Positions 51,718 to 61,107 are shown, counted from the stretch's first letter. The stretch is 64,000 nt of DNA from UBA7672 sp963718145 (GCA_963718145.1 CAVQYJ010000012.1:62001-126000); one strand, 5' to 3'. The notes: generated by a model from the letters alone, not told the origin. Numbers and translations are program-made.

Positions 51718-52158
51718 ATGGAGGCGAGTGTTCTCAAGCTCCTGGCGGAAGATGCCGAGGGCCTCGCGATCATCGCGGCGGCTGTCCAGGACGGTCTAGT
51801 GAAGCCGCAGGACATCAAGTTCGACAAGCGCACACGAATTTTCGGATTGGAGATCAATCGGTTCCAGTGGGAGACGGCCGGCAGTCGCTCGCCCTATTTT
51901 CGTTCGCGGGCGGTGCTGGCGTTTGCCGGCGTGCTGGCGGCGAAGCAGCAGAAGATGCCCAACGGCGTTGATGACGTTCTGGGGTTGCTGGATGTGGGGT
52001 TCAAGCCTGCGGACGAGCCGCCTGGCGGGGCCATCACGCTGATGTTCGCCAATGGCGCGCGGGTGCAACTCGATGTCGAGTGCATCGACGTTACGCTGAT
52101 GGACACGGGCGCCTCCTGGCCGACGCCGCGCAAGCCTGACCACGGCAAGCCATCATGA
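51718..52158 (+). CDS. DUF2948 family protein
   Basis: The 146-residue protein matches DUF2948, an alphaproteobacterial family: LKLLAEDAEGLAIIAAAVQDGLVKPQDIKFDKRTRIFGLEINRFQWE, FRSRAVLAFAGVLAAKQQKMP and LDVGFKPADEPPGGAITLMFANGARVQLDVECIDVTLMD. Function is unknown. It overlaps hisD by four bases (ATGA), so the two are translationally coupled. Confidence 0.9.
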   Translation: MEASVLKLLAEDAEGLAIIAAAVQDGLVKPQDIKFDKRTRIFGLEINRFQWETAGSRSPYFRSRAVLAFAGVLAAKQQKMPNGVDDVLGLLDVGFKPADEPPGGAITLMFANGARVQLDVECIDVTLMDTGASWPTPRKPDHGKPS

Positions 52159-53447
52159 CCTTTCGGCGGTTCGATTTCGGCAAGCCCGGCTTTGCGGAGG
52201 AGTTCGCGACGTTTCTCGGCCTACGTCGGGCCCTGGGGTCGGAGGACGTATTCGCGGCGGCGCAAGCTATCGTAAAGGATGTGCGGAGCAGGGGAGGGCA
52301 GGCGGTCGTCGATTATACGGCGAAGTTCGATCGCGTGACGCTCGACCCCGACACGCTGACAGCCAAGGGCATCGATCTGCTGGAGGCGGCCGAGCGCTGC
52401 CCGACAGACGTGCGCGAGGCCCTGGATTTCGCGGCAAAGCGGATCGAGGCTTATCACCAGCACCAGAAGCCCGTCGACCATTCGTTTGTGGATGCCGAGG
52501 GGCTGGAGCTGGGCTGGCGCTGGACCGCCATCGATGCGGTCGGGCTGTATGTTCCGGGCGGTCGTGCAAGCTATCCCAGCTCCGTGCTGATGAACGCCAT
52601 TCCGGCAAAGGCGGCCGGCGTGTCGCGTCTCGCCATGGTGGCGCCGGTTCCGGGCGGGGAGCTCAATCCAGCGGTGGCTTATGCAGCCGTCCGGGCGGGC
52701 GTCACGGAGTTTCATCCGATCGGCGGGGCGCAGGCAGTGGCGGCGCTAGCCTATGGCGCCGGCAGGCTGAAGCCGGTCAACAAGATTGTGGGTCCTGGCA
52801 ACGCTTACGTGGCGGCCGCCAAGCGCATCGTGTTCGGCGATGTCGGCATCGACACGATCGCAGGGCCTTCCGAAATCACCGTCGTCGCCGACAACAAGAA
52901 TAACCCTGGCTGGATTGCCGCTGACCTGCTGAGCCAGGCCGAGCATGATCCCATGGCGCAATCAATCCTGATCACCGACGAGTACGCGTTTGCAAAAGCC
53001 GTGTTCGACGCGGCACAGGAGATGCTCTCAAAGCTATCGCCGACGGCGCTGGAGGCATGGCGCACCTACGCTGCGGCGGTCATCGCGCCGATGAAGGATG
53101 CTGCGGCGATCGTCAATGTTATTGCGCCCGAGCATGTCGAGATCGCAACTGACGATCCCGATATGATCGCGAATGACATCCGGCACTGCGGTGCGATCTT
53201 CCTCGGCCGTTGGGCGCCGGAGGCGCTGGGCGACTACGTCACAGGCTCCAACCATGTGTTGCCGACGTCCGGCGCCGCACGGTTTGCGTCGGGGCTGAGC
53301 GTGCTCGATTTTATGAAGCGCACGTCGGTCCAGCGTATCTCCGAGCGAGGATTCCATGCGCTGGCGCCGGCGGCCGAGACGCTGGCGGCGAGCGAAGGGC
53401 TGCCGGCGCACGGCCTGTCTGTCTCCATTCGAAGAGGTGGGGCATGA
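52155..53447 (+). CDS. hisD: Histidinol dehydrogenase
   Basis: The 430-residue zinc enzyme oxidises L-histidinol to L-histidine in two NAD-dependent steps. Signature sequences include VGLYVPGGRASYPSSVLMNAIPAKAAGV, IGGAQAVAALAYGAGRLKPVNKIVGPGNAYVAAAKR, DTIAGPSEITVVAD, LLSQAEHDPMAQSILIT (zinc ligands Gln and His) and GSNHVLPTSGAARFASGLSV. Length is normal. It lies between the DUF2948 and UPF0262 genes, overlapping both by four bases. Confidence 0.96.
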   Translation: MTFRRFDFGKPGFAEEFATFLGLRRALGSEDVFAAAQAIVKDVRSRGGQAVVDYTAKFDRVTLDPDTLTAKGIDLLEAAERCPTDVREALDFAAKRIEAYHQHQKPVDHSFVDAEGLELGWRWTAIDAVGLYVPGGRASYPSSVLMNAIPAKAAGVSRLAMVAPVPGGELNPAVAYAAVRAGVTEFHPIGGAQAVAALAYGAGRLKPVNKIVGPGNAYVAAAKRIVFGDVGIDTIAGPSEITVVADNKNNPGWIAADLLSQAEHDPMAQSILITDEYAFAKAVFDAAQEMLSKLSPTALEAWRTYAAAVIAPMKDAAAIVNVIAPEHVEIATDDPDMIANDIRHCGAIFLGRWAPEALGDYVTGSNHVLPTSGAARFASGLSVLDFMKRTSVQRISERGFHALAPAAETLAASEGLPAHGLSVSIRRGGA

Positions 53448-53929
53448 CGGACGCTGCCGCTTCCAGGGCTCGCATCGCCTCGATCGAGATCGACGAGAAG
53501 AGCCTGGCGCCCGCCGGGCCGGATGCAGAGCATGAGCGTAAGGTCGCGATCTTCGACCTGATTGAAGGCAACATCTTCAAGGTGAATGGCCACGATGGCG
53601 GGCCCTACAACGTGGTGCTGTCGCTGGCCGACAACCGGCTGGTGTTCGATGTTGCGGAGGAGAGTGGCGCACCGGTGCGGAAGTTGCTGCTGTCGCTCAC
53701 TACGCTGCGGCGCGTGATCAAAGACTACTTCATGATCTGCGACAGCTATTACGACGCCATCCGGAGTTCGACGCCGTCACAAATCGAGGCGATCGACATG
53801 GGCCGGCGAGGTCTCCACAATGAAGGCTCCCAGATTCTCTCCGAAAAGCTGGCGGAGAAGGTGGAAGTGGACCACGACACGGCCCGCAGGTTGTTCACGC
53901 TGGTGTGCGCGCTGCATGCCAGGGGCTGA
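53444..53929 (+). CDS. UPF0262 family protein
   Basis: The 161-residue protein matches UPF0262: IASIEIDEKSLAPAGPDAEHERKVAIFDLIEGNIF, LSLADNRLVFDV, LLSLTTLRRVIKDYFMICDSYYDAIRSSTPSQIEAIDMGRRGLHNEGSQIL. The MGRRGLHNEG motif is diagnostic. Function unknown. The start at 53444 overlaps the hisD stop as ATGA, and this hisD-UPF0262 pair is widespread in alphaproteobacteria. Confidence 0.9.
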   Translation: MTDAAASRARIASIEIDEKSLAPAGPDAEHERKVAIFDLIEGNIFKVNGHDGGPYNVVLSLADNRLVFDVAEESGAPVRKLLLSLTTLRRVIKDYFMICDSYYDAIRSSTPSQIEAIDMGRRGLHNEGSQILSEKLAEKVEVDHDTARRLFTLVCALHARG

Positions 53930-54015
53930 AAAGCCGAGAATCATGCGGAATCGACTATTCCCCGGGAATGCGTGTATAGACCGCCCCGCGAGACATACGC
54001 CGCAAGAGGAGCTGC

Positions 54016-54234
54016 ATGGCGAAGGAAGAACTTATCGAGTTTGAAGGCACGATTGTGGAACTTCTGCCCAACGCTACGTTCCGGGTGAAGTTGTCCAACG
54101 ATCATGAAATCATTGCGCACACGGCAGGCAAGATGCGGAAAAACCGCATCCGCGTCCTCACAGGCGACAAGGTGCTCGTCGAGATGACGCCCTACGACCT
54201 GACCAAGGGGCGCATCACATACCGCTTCAAGTAA
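54016..54234 (+). CDS. infA: Translation initiation factor IF-1
   Basis: The 72-residue OB-fold protein binds the ribosomal A site during initiation. It reads MAKEELIEFEGTIVELLPNA, then NDHEIIAHTAGKMRKNRIRVLTGDKVLVEMTPYDLTKGRITYRFK, normal in length and sequence for IF-1. It has AAGAGGAG upstream. It lies 24 bases before maf. Confidence 0.98.
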   Translation: MAKEELIEFEGTIVELLPNATFRVKLSNDHEIIAHTAGKMRKNRIRVLTGDKVLVEMTPYDLTKGRITYRFK

Positions 54235-54258
54235 CGGCGCCGCCATGGACAGGTTCAA

Positions 54259-54876
54259 GTGACCTCCACTGAGGCCGGGCGGCCACGCCTCGTGCTGGCC
54301 AGCGCCAGCCCGCGCCGGCTTGCCCTGCTGGAGCTGATCGGGCTCAGGCCCGACCTGGTCGCGCCTGCCGAAATCGACGAAAGCGAGCTGAAGGACGAAC
54401 GGCCGCGCCAGCTCGCCTTGCGGCTTGCCGTCGAGAAGGGACGCGCGGCGAAAGCGAAGCAGCCGGATGGATACATTCTCAGCGCGGATACGGTGGTCGC
54501 CTGCGGTCGACGCATCCTTCCCAAGGCTGAGATCGAACAGCAGGTGCGGGATTGCCTCAGGCTGCTGTCTGGCCGTGGGCATGACGTGCTGACCGGTGTG
54601 GCGGTGCTGGCGCCGGATGGGCGCGAGGCGTCGCGCGTTGTCGAGACGCGGGTGACCTTCAAGCGGCTCACGCTTGCCGAGACCGAAGGCTACATCGCCA
54701 GCGGGGAGTGGCGCGGCAAGGCGGGCGGCTATGGCATACAGGGACATGCTGGTGCGTTCGTGCGGGACATTGCCGGATCCTATCCGTCGGTCATGGGCCT
54801 GCCGCTCTACGAGACGGTGAACCTACTGGAAGGCCTCGGCTATCCGGTTGGCCGCCGTTGGGGCGCCAGGAAATGA
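54259..54876 (+). CDS. Maf family nucleotide pyrophosphatase
   Basis: The 205-residue Maf protein hydrolyses (d)NTPs, including modified ones, and is thought to limit misincorporation and affect septation. It has LVLASASPRRLALLELIGL near the start, LSADTVVACGRRILPKA and the central ARVSVTFKRLT-like beta core, then RGKAGGYGIQGHAGAFVRDIAGSYPSVMGLPLYETVNLL. It starts with GTG at 54259. The stop overlaps the RNase E/G start (ATGA). Confidence 0.9.
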   Translation: MTSTEAGRPRLVLASASPRRLALLELIGLRPDLVAPAEIDESELKDERPRQLALRLAVEKGRAAKAKQPDGYILSADTVVACGRRILPKAEIEQQVRDCLRLLSGRGHDVLTGVAVLAPDGREASRVVETRVTFKRLTLAETEGYIASGEWRGKAGGYGIQGHAGAFVRDIAGSYPSVMGLPLYETVNLLEGLGYPVGRRWGARK

Positions 54877-55910
54877 AGGCGACGCTCTGCATTGATGATG
54901 CAGTGGGCGAATATCGCCGCCTGCTGCTGGATGCGAACGAGCGGCCCTTTCGCCTTGAGACCGAGCGCTGGAGTGAGCGCGGCAAGCGGGCAAGGCTCGA
55001 TGAGGTCTGGTGGGGTCGGGCGCAGGGCAGGATGGCCGGGCGCGGCTGGTTCGTCGATCTCGGGCTCGGGCAGGATGGCGTGCTGGAGACGAAGGCAACC
55101 ATCACCGAAGGCGCGATGATCCCCGTGCGCGTGAAATCCGAGGCGTGGAGCGACAAGGGGCCGACGCTGAGCCTTGCCGACATGTCCCAGTCTGTAGCGC
55201 GCCCCGACAGGCCGGGCCGTCAGTCGGAGGCGCCGGACGACTGGCTCTTCGCCGGGGTGGATATCGTGGCGACACTGACGGGGAAGCAGGCGCGGCAGTC
55301 GATTGATCATGCGGTAGAGGAGGCGAGCGCAGGCGGCGTCGACATTGCGGGCGGCGGGCGCCTCACCATCGATATTGCGCGGGCGTTGACGGCCATCGAT
55401 GTTGATTCCGCTGGACGGCAAGGCGCGGCTAGCCCCGACCTGGACTTTGCCCTCAATCTTGCGGCCGCAGACGAAGCGGCGCGACAGATCGCGTTGCGCG
55501 GCATTGGCGGTCTAGTGGTGATCGATTTCGTTTCGATGGCGGCCGGGCAGCGCCGTACAGCCGTGGTTGAGCGCTTTCGCATGCAGCTCGCTGAGCGATT
55601 GGGGCGGACCAGCAAGGTACTGGAGATTTCGGCGCTTGGGCTGTGCGAGGCCTCCATCGCCCGGCGCGCCAGGCCGCTGGCGGCGGCGTCGCCCGCCGAG
55701 CGCGAGGCGCTGGAGGCCCTGCGGTTGATCGAGAGCGAGCCGGGGGGCTTCTGGATCGAGGCAAAGGTGTCTCGCCAGACCGGCGCCTGGCTGGACGCCG
55801 ACTTGATCGGGTGGAAGAAGGCGCTGGCCGACCGCACAGGCGCCCGGCTGCAGTTCATCGTCGAAGACCGGCCGCCCGGCCGGCCTAGCGTGTCGAGCAA
55901 GAGCCAATGA
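54873..55910 (+). CDS. Ribonuclease E/G family protein, short form
   Basis: The 345-residue protein is much shorter than RNase E and even RNase G. It has an N-terminal S1-like segment (RLDEVWWGRAQGRMAGRGWFVDLGLGQDGVLE), then the catalytic part with DIARALTAIDVDSAGR and LRGIGGLVVIDFVSMAAGQRR, where the two Asp residues bind magnesium. The zinc-link CPxCxG of RNase E is not visible. It is one of a second RNase E/G type found beside maf in alphaproteobacteria. Its substrates are unknown. It overlaps maf and yacG by four bases each. Confidence 0.85.
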   Translation: MKATLCIDDAVGEYRRLLLDANERPFRLETERWSERGKRARLDEVWWGRAQGRMAGRGWFVDLGLGQDGVLETKATITEGAMIPVRVKSEAWSDKGPTLSLADMSQSVARPDRPGRQSEAPDDWLFAGVDIVATLTGKQARQSIDHAVEEASAGGVDIAGGGRLTIDIARALTAIDVDSAGRQGAASPDLDFALNLAAADEAARQIALRGIGGLVVIDFVSMAAGQRRTAVVERFRMQLAERLGRTSKVLEISALGLCEASIARRARPLAAASPAEREALEALRLIESEPGGFWIEAKVSRQTGAWLDADLIGWKKALADRTGARLQFIVEDRPPGRPSVSSKSQ

Positions 55911-56116
55911 CCACAGCCAAATGCCCGATCTGCTCCAAGCCCGCCGAGAAGAAATTTGCGCCATTCTGTTCAAGGCGCTGCGCTGACGTGGATCTCTCGC
56001 GCTGGCTGCGCGGCGGCTACGCCATCCCGGGCAAGCCGGCAGGGGAGGAGAGCGAAGACGAGGCCCAACCTGTTCAAAAGTCTGGCGAAAAAGGGCCGCT
56101 GGACGGCCCGGATTAG
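55907..56116 (+). CDS. yacG: DNA gyrase inhibitor YacG
   Basis: The 69-residue zinc protein shows the YacG layout: CPICSKP with Cys6 and Cys9, then FCSRRCADVDLSRWLRGGYAIPG with Cys21 and Cys25. In E. coli YacG binds GyrB and inhibits gyrase. The acidic tail is variable. It is the last gene of the infA-maf-RNase run, overlapping the RNase gene by four bases, and is followed by tRNA-Phe. Confidence 0.92.
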   Translation: MTTAKCPICSKPAEKKFAPFCSRRCADVDLSRWLRGGYAIPGKPAGEESEDEAQPVQKSGEKGPLDGPD

Positions 56117-56174
56117 GCCATGGACAGGGAATAGCTGTTTCCCTATACATCGCGCCTCTTCGTCACGACGGTCT

Positions 56175-56250
56175 GCCCAGGTAGCTCAGTTGGTAGAGCA
56201 GCGGATTGAAAATCCGCGTGTCGCTGGTTCAATTCCGGCCCTGGGCACCA
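56175..56250 (+). tRNA. tRNA-Phe(GAA)
   Basis: The sequence starts GCCCAGGTAGCTCAGTTGG and ends with an encoded CCA. The acceptor stem GCCCAGG/CCTGGGC is perfect and the anticodon loop TTGAAAA gives GAA, reading phenylalanine codons. The T loop is TTCAATT. It follows yacG by 58 bases. Confidence 0.97.
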
Positions 56251-56320
56251 GTCCTTCTTCTCTGACAATTTGAAAATTTGCCGCCACGGGTGGTTTACCT
56301 CGCCGAGGCAACATGGCGGG

Positions 56321-56554
56321 ATGAAGCGGCAGATGATCTTGCTGTTCTGGACGGCGTTCGCCCTGTTCGGCGTGGGCAATGTGCTGGTCGCCGTGCGGCG
56401 GCTGAATGATGCTGGGTATCCTTGGTACCTGACCGGGATGGCTGCGGTGCTGGTTGTGCTGTTCGGATGCCTGGTGCTGGCGGCCTGCCTGCGGTTGCGG
56501 GAGCTGGTGGGGCGCAAGCCTTATTCGCCGCCGGGGATAACGCCGGTTCGCTGA
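56321..56554 (+). CDS. Small membrane protein, DUF805-like
   Basis: The 77-residue product MKRQMILLFWTAFALFGVGN… has two membrane helices and a VAVRRLNDAGYPWYL motif between them, similar to the RRLHDxGxSGWW motif of DUF805/YhaH membrane proteins. It overlaps the 3' end of the convergent hupE gene by 34 bases. The start at 56321 gives a helix right at the N-terminus; a longer in-frame ATG at 56270 adds sequence just after the tRNA. Confidence 0.55.
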   Translation: MKRQMILLFWTAFALFGVGNVLVAVRRLNDAGYPWYLTGMAAVLVVLFGCLVLAACLRLRELVGRKPYSPPGITPVR

Positions 56555-57111
56555 AGCACCCAGAAGAGGCCGACGAGCGCGATAACCGCCGCGACGGGTT
56601 GGATGAAGGCGCGCCGGTAAAGCTCTGGCTTGCCCGTAGCGTTCAGGGCGGTGCGGGCGGCAAGCGAGACTGCAAAAGCGCCGGCCAATACGGCGAGTTG
56701 GCCGAGCTCCACGCCGATCGTGAAGCCGCCCAGGCCACCGGCGAAATCAGCGTTGGTGAGATAGGCCTTCATGATCTCGCCGAAGCCCAGGCCGTGAAAC
56801 AGGCCGAAACAGAAGATGACTGGCAGGCGCCAGACATTGGCCTTCTCGAAGAGCATGGCCTCGAGGGCCAGAACGGCGATGGAGAGGGCGATCAGCGGCT
56901 CGACAAGGCTCGCCGGCGCATGGATCAGGCCCGCAGCCGCCAAGCCTAGCGTGATTGTGTGCGCAAGCGTGAACGTGGTCGCCTGCAGCAGCAGGGACGC
57001 CCAGCCACGTGCGTTGAGGAAGATCGCAATGATGAACAGGATATGGTCCAGCCCCAGCGGCAATATGTGCCGGAATCCCAGCTCGATGAATGCGGCGAGG
57101 TTTTCGAGCAT
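56521..57111 (-). CDS. HupE/UreJ family membrane protein
   Basis: The 196-residue protein has about six membrane helices and the HupE/UreJ signature near the start: FIELGFRHILPLGLDHILFIIAIFL, with a second VIFCFGLFHGLGFGEIM motif. Relatives are linked to nickel or cobalt transport next to hydrogenase or urease genes. No such enzymes are nearby, so the substrate is open. The extra His (RHILPLGLDH, FGLFHGLGF) suggests a metal path. Confidence 0.85.
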   Translation of the reverse strand: MLENLAAFIELGFRHILPLGLDHILFIIAIFLNARGWASLLLQATTFTLAHTITLGLAAAGLIHAPASLVEPLIALSIAVLALEAMLFEKANVWRLPVIFCFGLFHGLGFGEIMKAYLTNADFAGGLGGFTIGVELGQLAVLAGAFAVSLAARTALNATGKPELYRRAFIQPVAAVIALVGLFWVLQRTGVIPGGE

Positions 57112-57160
57112 TCCGTCCCCAAACGTGGTCTGTCACCTGAATCTCCGAAGGAGCGCAGGG

Positions 57161-57250
57161 TGGCGGAGAGAGTGGGATTCGAACCCACGGTGGAGTTTCC
57201 CCCACGCCGGTTTTCAAGACCGGTGCCTTAAACCACTCGGCCATCTCTCC
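57161..57250 (-). tRNA. tRNA-Ser(TGA)
   Basis: On the minus strand it begins GGAGAGATGGCCGAGTGG and ends with an encoded CCA (57161-57163). GGAGAGA pairs with TCTCTCC. The loop CTTGAAA gives anticodon TGA for serine UCN codons, and there is a long variable arm (GTGGGGGAAACTCCAC), as expected of tRNA-Ser. Confidence 0.97.
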
Positions 57251-57541
57251 GAGGCGCACACGTCTAAGCGCAGCAACCGAGAAAGAAAATGGTTTAACGG
57301 CGCCTGTGCCTATGTGGGGCAGGACTGGCCGGTCCGATCAAGCGACCGCTGTTTTGTTGGCAGATCGCGTCGGCGCATGGCCGATTCCCGGGTAAATCCG
57401 GTCGTTCCGCTAACCATGACCGGCGGTTCAGCCAGATTGATAAAAATCGACGCTTGCAGCTTTACCAAGCAACGACCCTCTCCCGGTAAGGTCCCCATAC
57501 GCCGGCAACCAGACCGGCCCGAACCGGGTGATGAGGGTGTG

Positions 57542-58693
57542 ATGGCAGGCATCGCAACGGTGCACGCACGCTTTGACGCGCGCACGACCACAGTGGCGGC
57601 GATTGTCGCGGTGATGTTTCTCGCCGGCGGCGGTCAGCATGCATCTGGGCAAAACGCGCCGATCGTCTATGCCCGCGGCGCCATGCAGACTGCCAGTCTC
57701 TCGCCTGCCGACTTGCGATTCAGCAACAGGGTCGACTCCCTTCCCGCTTCCAGCGCCGCGGCATCGCATTCGTATGACGAAGCCGCCCCGATCGATCTGA
57801 CTCGCCCAGGCATGCCGGTGAAGGTCAACCCTGCGAAAATCAGCTATGGCCCGGCACTCCCGTCGGCCTCGCGCCTTGATCAACCTGCGCGACCACTCTC
57901 GGCGCCGGCGCAAACTGCTGCGCTAGCCGAGCCCTATGCCGGCCCCCCCTATCAGGTCGAAGGCAAGTGGTATGTGCCGACATACGAGCCGAACTACGAC
58001 GAGGTCGGAATCGCTTCATGGTACGGTCCCACCTTTCACGGCAAGGCGTCGGCTTCCGGCGAAGTGTTCGACGAGAACGCGATGACTGCGGCGCATCCGA
58101 CATTGCCAATTCCCTCGCTGGTGCGCGTCACCAACCTCGAGAACGGCAAGCAGGTGATTGTCCGCTTGAACGATCGCGGCCCGTTCGTCGACGACCGCAT
58201 CATCGACCTATCGAAAAAAGCTGGCCAGGCGCTCGACCTGCACGGCCAGGGCACCGCCAAGGTGCGCGTGCAATATGTTGGGCCTGCCCCGGCCACGTTG
58301 AACTCGTTGCCCGCCGTCCAGCCGAGCCAGCCCATGCAAGCCTACGCCCTCGTTACGCCGCGCATCCAGCACTTGCCGCCATCTGAAGTCTCGCACATTC
58401 CGCAGCAGCTAGAGCGGGCCGCCGCCCCGGCGCCGGCTCAGCTGGCTCAAGCAGTCGCCCAACGCGGCTATTTCCTTCAAGCGGGCTCGTTTGCCGACCT
58501 CGGCAATGCCCAGACGCTGCGCCAGAAACTGCAGCTGTTCGGGCCGGTGACCGTCACGGCGGTGCAGGTCGGCGGCACGGAATTCTACCGCGTGATGGTT
58601 GGACCCTGGACATCGCGTCTCGAAGCCGAACGCGTGCAGCGCGACCTGGCCGAAGCCGGCATGAAGCCGATCGTTGTCGCAAAGCTAGACTAG
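57542..58693 (+). CDS. rlpA: Septal ring lytic transglycosylase RlpA with SPOR domain
   Basis: The 383-residue exported protein has a hydrophobic signal segment (TTVAAIVAVMFLAGGG), a Ser/Pro/Ala-rich linker, a double-psi beta-barrel RlpA domain (EVGIASWYGPTFHGKASASGEVFDENAMTAAHPTLPIPSLVRVTN, VIVRLNDRGPFVDDRIIDLS) and a C-terminal SPOR domain (GYFLQAGSFADLGNAQTLRQKL … YRVMVGPWTSRLEAE) that binds denuded septal glycan. The start at 57542 follows GATGAGGGTG; a longer in-frame ATG at 57416 is possible. It neighbours the cell-wall carboxypeptidase gene. Confidence 0.92.
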   Translation: MAGIATVHARFDARTTTVAAIVAVMFLAGGGQHASGQNAPIVYARGAMQTASLSPADLRFSNRVDSLPASSAAASHSYDEAAPIDLTRPGMPVKVNPAKISYGPALPSASRLDQPARPLSAPAQTAALAEPYAGPPYQVEGKWYVPTYEPNYDEVGIASWYGPTFHGKASASGEVFDENAMTAAHPTLPIPSLVRVTNLENGKQVIVRLNDRGPFVDDRIIDLSKKAGQALDLHGQGTAKVRVQYVGPAPATLNSLPAVQPSQPMQAYALVTPRIQHLPPSEVSHIPQQLERAAAPAPAQLAQAVAQRGYFLQAGSFADLGNAQTLRQKLQLFGPVTVTAVQVGGTEFYRVMVGPWTSRLEAERVQRDLAEAGMKPIVVAKLD

Positions 58694-58731
58694 ATCCCAG
58701 CGGCGGCAAACGCCGGGGGAGGGCAGGCGGA

Positions 58732-59782
58732 TCAGCGCACCAATGGTTGCGGGCATGGCGGAGCGCCGTAGCTCAGACAGAGTTTCGCGCCGTTTGCCGG
58801 AAGATGCCCGGTCTTGTCGAGTACGCCATCAAGCCGCAGATTTGCTATCGAGGGGCCTTCACTTGTCATCGTCACCCACATGAAATGATCGATAGCGCCT
58901 TCCGAGCCATCAAACCCGCGCTCGCCGCCGGTCGTTCCGAGCATGATATAGTCGTGTCCCTCGCGCTGGACATAACTGTACCGATGGAGGTGTCCGTTCA
59001 GCACGGTGAAGTTCCTGCCCTTCAGCGCTGACTCGATACGCTTGAGTCCAAATTCGTCGTTCCGTTGGTAAACCGGCTTGTGGAACAGCACGAAGGTCCA
59101 GCGGGCATCCTTGTTGTTCGCAATCGCCTTTTCGAAATAGGCGCTCTGATCCGGGCCGATCTCTCCAAGTCTGGCCTCAAGCCTTGAAGCATACGGCAGC
59201 GATTGCGCGGACGCCGGGTTGGTGCGCCGCGCTTCCAGATAGGCAGCGCGCTGGTCGTAGATTTCCGTCATCTCGGCATCTGAATAGTCCTCGGTGTCGA
59301 GGACCAGGAACAGAACGTCGCGATAGCGAAAATGGTAGTAGCGCGGGCCATAGCGCGTCTCCCAGACCTTGCGCTGCACCAGGTTGGTGAGGTCGTGATT
59401 GCCAGCAACGTGGAAAAATGGCGCGTGCAGCACGTCGAGGCGCTTGTCAAATTCGTCCCACTCGCGGGTGAGCTGGGCCTGATCTTCGGTCCCGCCCTCG
59501 ATCATGTCGCCGACCGTCAGGACGAAAGCCGGCCGCATCAGCGCGAGCTGAGCCGCTGCGACCTCGAACACGCCGGGCCGGTAGCCAGAACTCCAAGTCG
59601 GTCACCACGGCGAAGGAAAAGGCGCCCGGCGCGTCGTCGAACCGCTGGCTCGTCCAGGGCATGGGGCTGGACGTGATGCCGTGCGAAAATCCGCCAGACG
59701 CTGCGCAGGCCCCGGCCGCCAGCGACGCAAGTCCCATTGCGAGGCGGCGGAGCCAGTGATTCCCCAGTCTTTTCATGCCCAT
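58732..59782 (-). pseudogene. Secreted metallophosphoesterase, frameshifted
   Basis: The N-terminus MKRLGNHWLRRLAMGLASLAAGACAAS looks like an export signal. FSFAVVTDLE then matches the first metal motif, after which the frame at about 59589 changes; the remainder (SGYRPGVFEVAAAQLALMRPAFVLTVGDMIEGG, FFHVAGNHDLT, FVLFHKPVYQR, LNGHLHRYSYV) is intact. The metal ligands D, GDMIEG, GNHD, H and GHLH of calcineurin-like phosphoesterases are all there. Removing one T of GAGTTCTGGC restores 349 residues. It converges on rlpA and lies before the carboxypeptidase gene, divergently. Confidence 0.8.
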
Positions 59783-59918
59783 TGTGAACTCCTGTCGGCC
59801 CGGTAGTTTGGCATACTCTCCAGCACGTCAAAGTCGCCGCATGTTGCGCAACACTGCTGCTGTTGACGGGCATGGCCGAAGCGCCGTTCTGTGGGCAAGA
59901 ATTCACTGGAGTCCAGTT

Positions 59919-61106
59919 ATGCGCCCTATCGCCGGATCCTTGCTCGTGCTGTCGCTCGCCGCCTCGGCGGCGCTGGCGCAGACGCCCCAGCCGACGACGC
60001 CCGCACCGGCGCCCGACGCCGCGGCGATGCTCGCCTCTGATCCGCTCAACACCAATGCGACTTTCGCCTACATCCTTGATGGCGATACGGGTCTATCCCT
60101 TTATTCTAAGCGCGGCGACGAGGCGATGGTCCCGGCTTCCATGTCGAAGCTGATGCTGTACTATCTCGTGTTCGAGCGCATCAAGGCGGGCCGGCTGAAG
60201 CTGGAAGACGAGTTCACCGTTAGCGAGCATGCGTGGCGCACGGGTGGCGCTGGTACAGATGGCTCGACCATGTTCCTGCCGCTGAACTCCAAGGTAACGG
60301 TCGATGACCTTCTGCATGGCGCCATCATTGTCTCGGGCAATGACGCCTGCATCGTGCTCGCCGAGGGCATATTCGGCAGTGAGGAAGCCTATGCGCGCGA
60401 GGCCACGGCGAAGGCGCAGGAGATGGGAATGATGCACTCCCAGTTCTCCAACGCGACAGGCCTGGACGATCCTGGCCAGCGGATGAGCTCGCACGACATC
60501 GCGACGATCGCCTACCGCATTATCAAAGACTTCCCCGAGCACTACGGGCTCTTTTCGCAGCCATCCTTCACCTTCAACAAGATCACCCAGCCCAACCGGA
60601 ATCCATTGCTGAAGGAGCTTCAGGGATCTGACGGTGTGAAGACAGGCCACCTGGAAGTTTCCGGCTTTGGTCTGGTCGGATCGGCGGTACGTGATGGCAA
60701 GCGCCGCATCATTGTGCTGCAGGGCTTGTCCAGCGAGGGGGAGCGCCGCAAGGAGGCTCCACGCGTCATGCGCGCGGCGTTCGTGGATTTCACATCGACG
60801 AAGCTGGTCGACAAGGGCGCGCAGGTTGCCAGCGCGCAGGTGTGGCTGGGCGAAGAAAAATCGGTCCCGCTTGTGGCGACCGCGGACGCCAGCGCGGGAC
60901 TGCACGTAAGCGCGCTGAAACAGATCAAATCCACTGTTGTTTTCAAAGCTCCGCTGTCGGCGCCGGTCAAGGAAGGCGATATCGTGGGCGAACTCACGAT
61001 CTCCGCGCCCGGGGCGCCTGACATCAAGATCCCTGTGGCAGCCGGAAAATCGGTGAAGAAGCTCGGCCTGATTGGCCGCGCGATGGCGGGTCTGAAGGGC
61101 GATTAG
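59919..61106 (+). CDS. Serine-type D-Ala-D-Ala carboxypeptidase (S11, DacC/DacF-like)
   Basis: The 395-residue periplasmic penicillin-binding protein trims terminal D-alanine from peptidoglycan stem peptides. The signal peptide is MRPIAGSLLVLSLAASAALAQ. The S11 motifs are intact: VPASMSKLMLYY (SxxK), VSGNDACIVLAEG (SxN) and SDGVKTGHLEVSGFGLVGSAVRDGKRRIIVLQG (KTG). A C-terminal beta domain with KSVPLVATADAS and IGELTISAPGAP-like strands precedes a weakly amphipathic end. The start at 59919 gives the signal peptide. Confidence 0.93.
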   Translation: MRPIAGSLLVLSLAASAALAQTPQPTTPAPAPDAAAMLASDPLNTNATFAYILDGDTGLSLYSKRGDEAMVPASMSKLMLYYLVFERIKAGRLKLEDEFTVSEHAWRTGGAGTDGSTMFLPLNSKVTVDDLLHGAIIVSGNDACIVLAEGIFGSEEAYAREATAKAQEMGMMHSQFSNATGLDDPGQRMSSHDIATIAYRIIKDFPEHYGLFSQPSFTFNKITQPNRNPLLKELQGSDGVKTGHLEVSGFGLVGSAVRDGKRRIIVLQGLSSEGERRKEAPRVMRAAFVDFTSTKLVDKGAQVASAQVWLGEEKSVPLVATADASAGLHVSALKQIKSTVVFKAPLSAPVKEGDIVGELTISAPGAPDIKIPVAAGKSVKKLGLIGRAMAGLKGD

Positions 61107-61107
61107 G

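Noticed and set aside
59447..59782. Separate 111-residue protein upstream of the metallophosphoesterase
   Set aside because: Its N-terminal part continues naturally into the metallophosphoesterase after a one-base correction, and its own C-terminal part is Arg/Gly-rich off-frame sequence.
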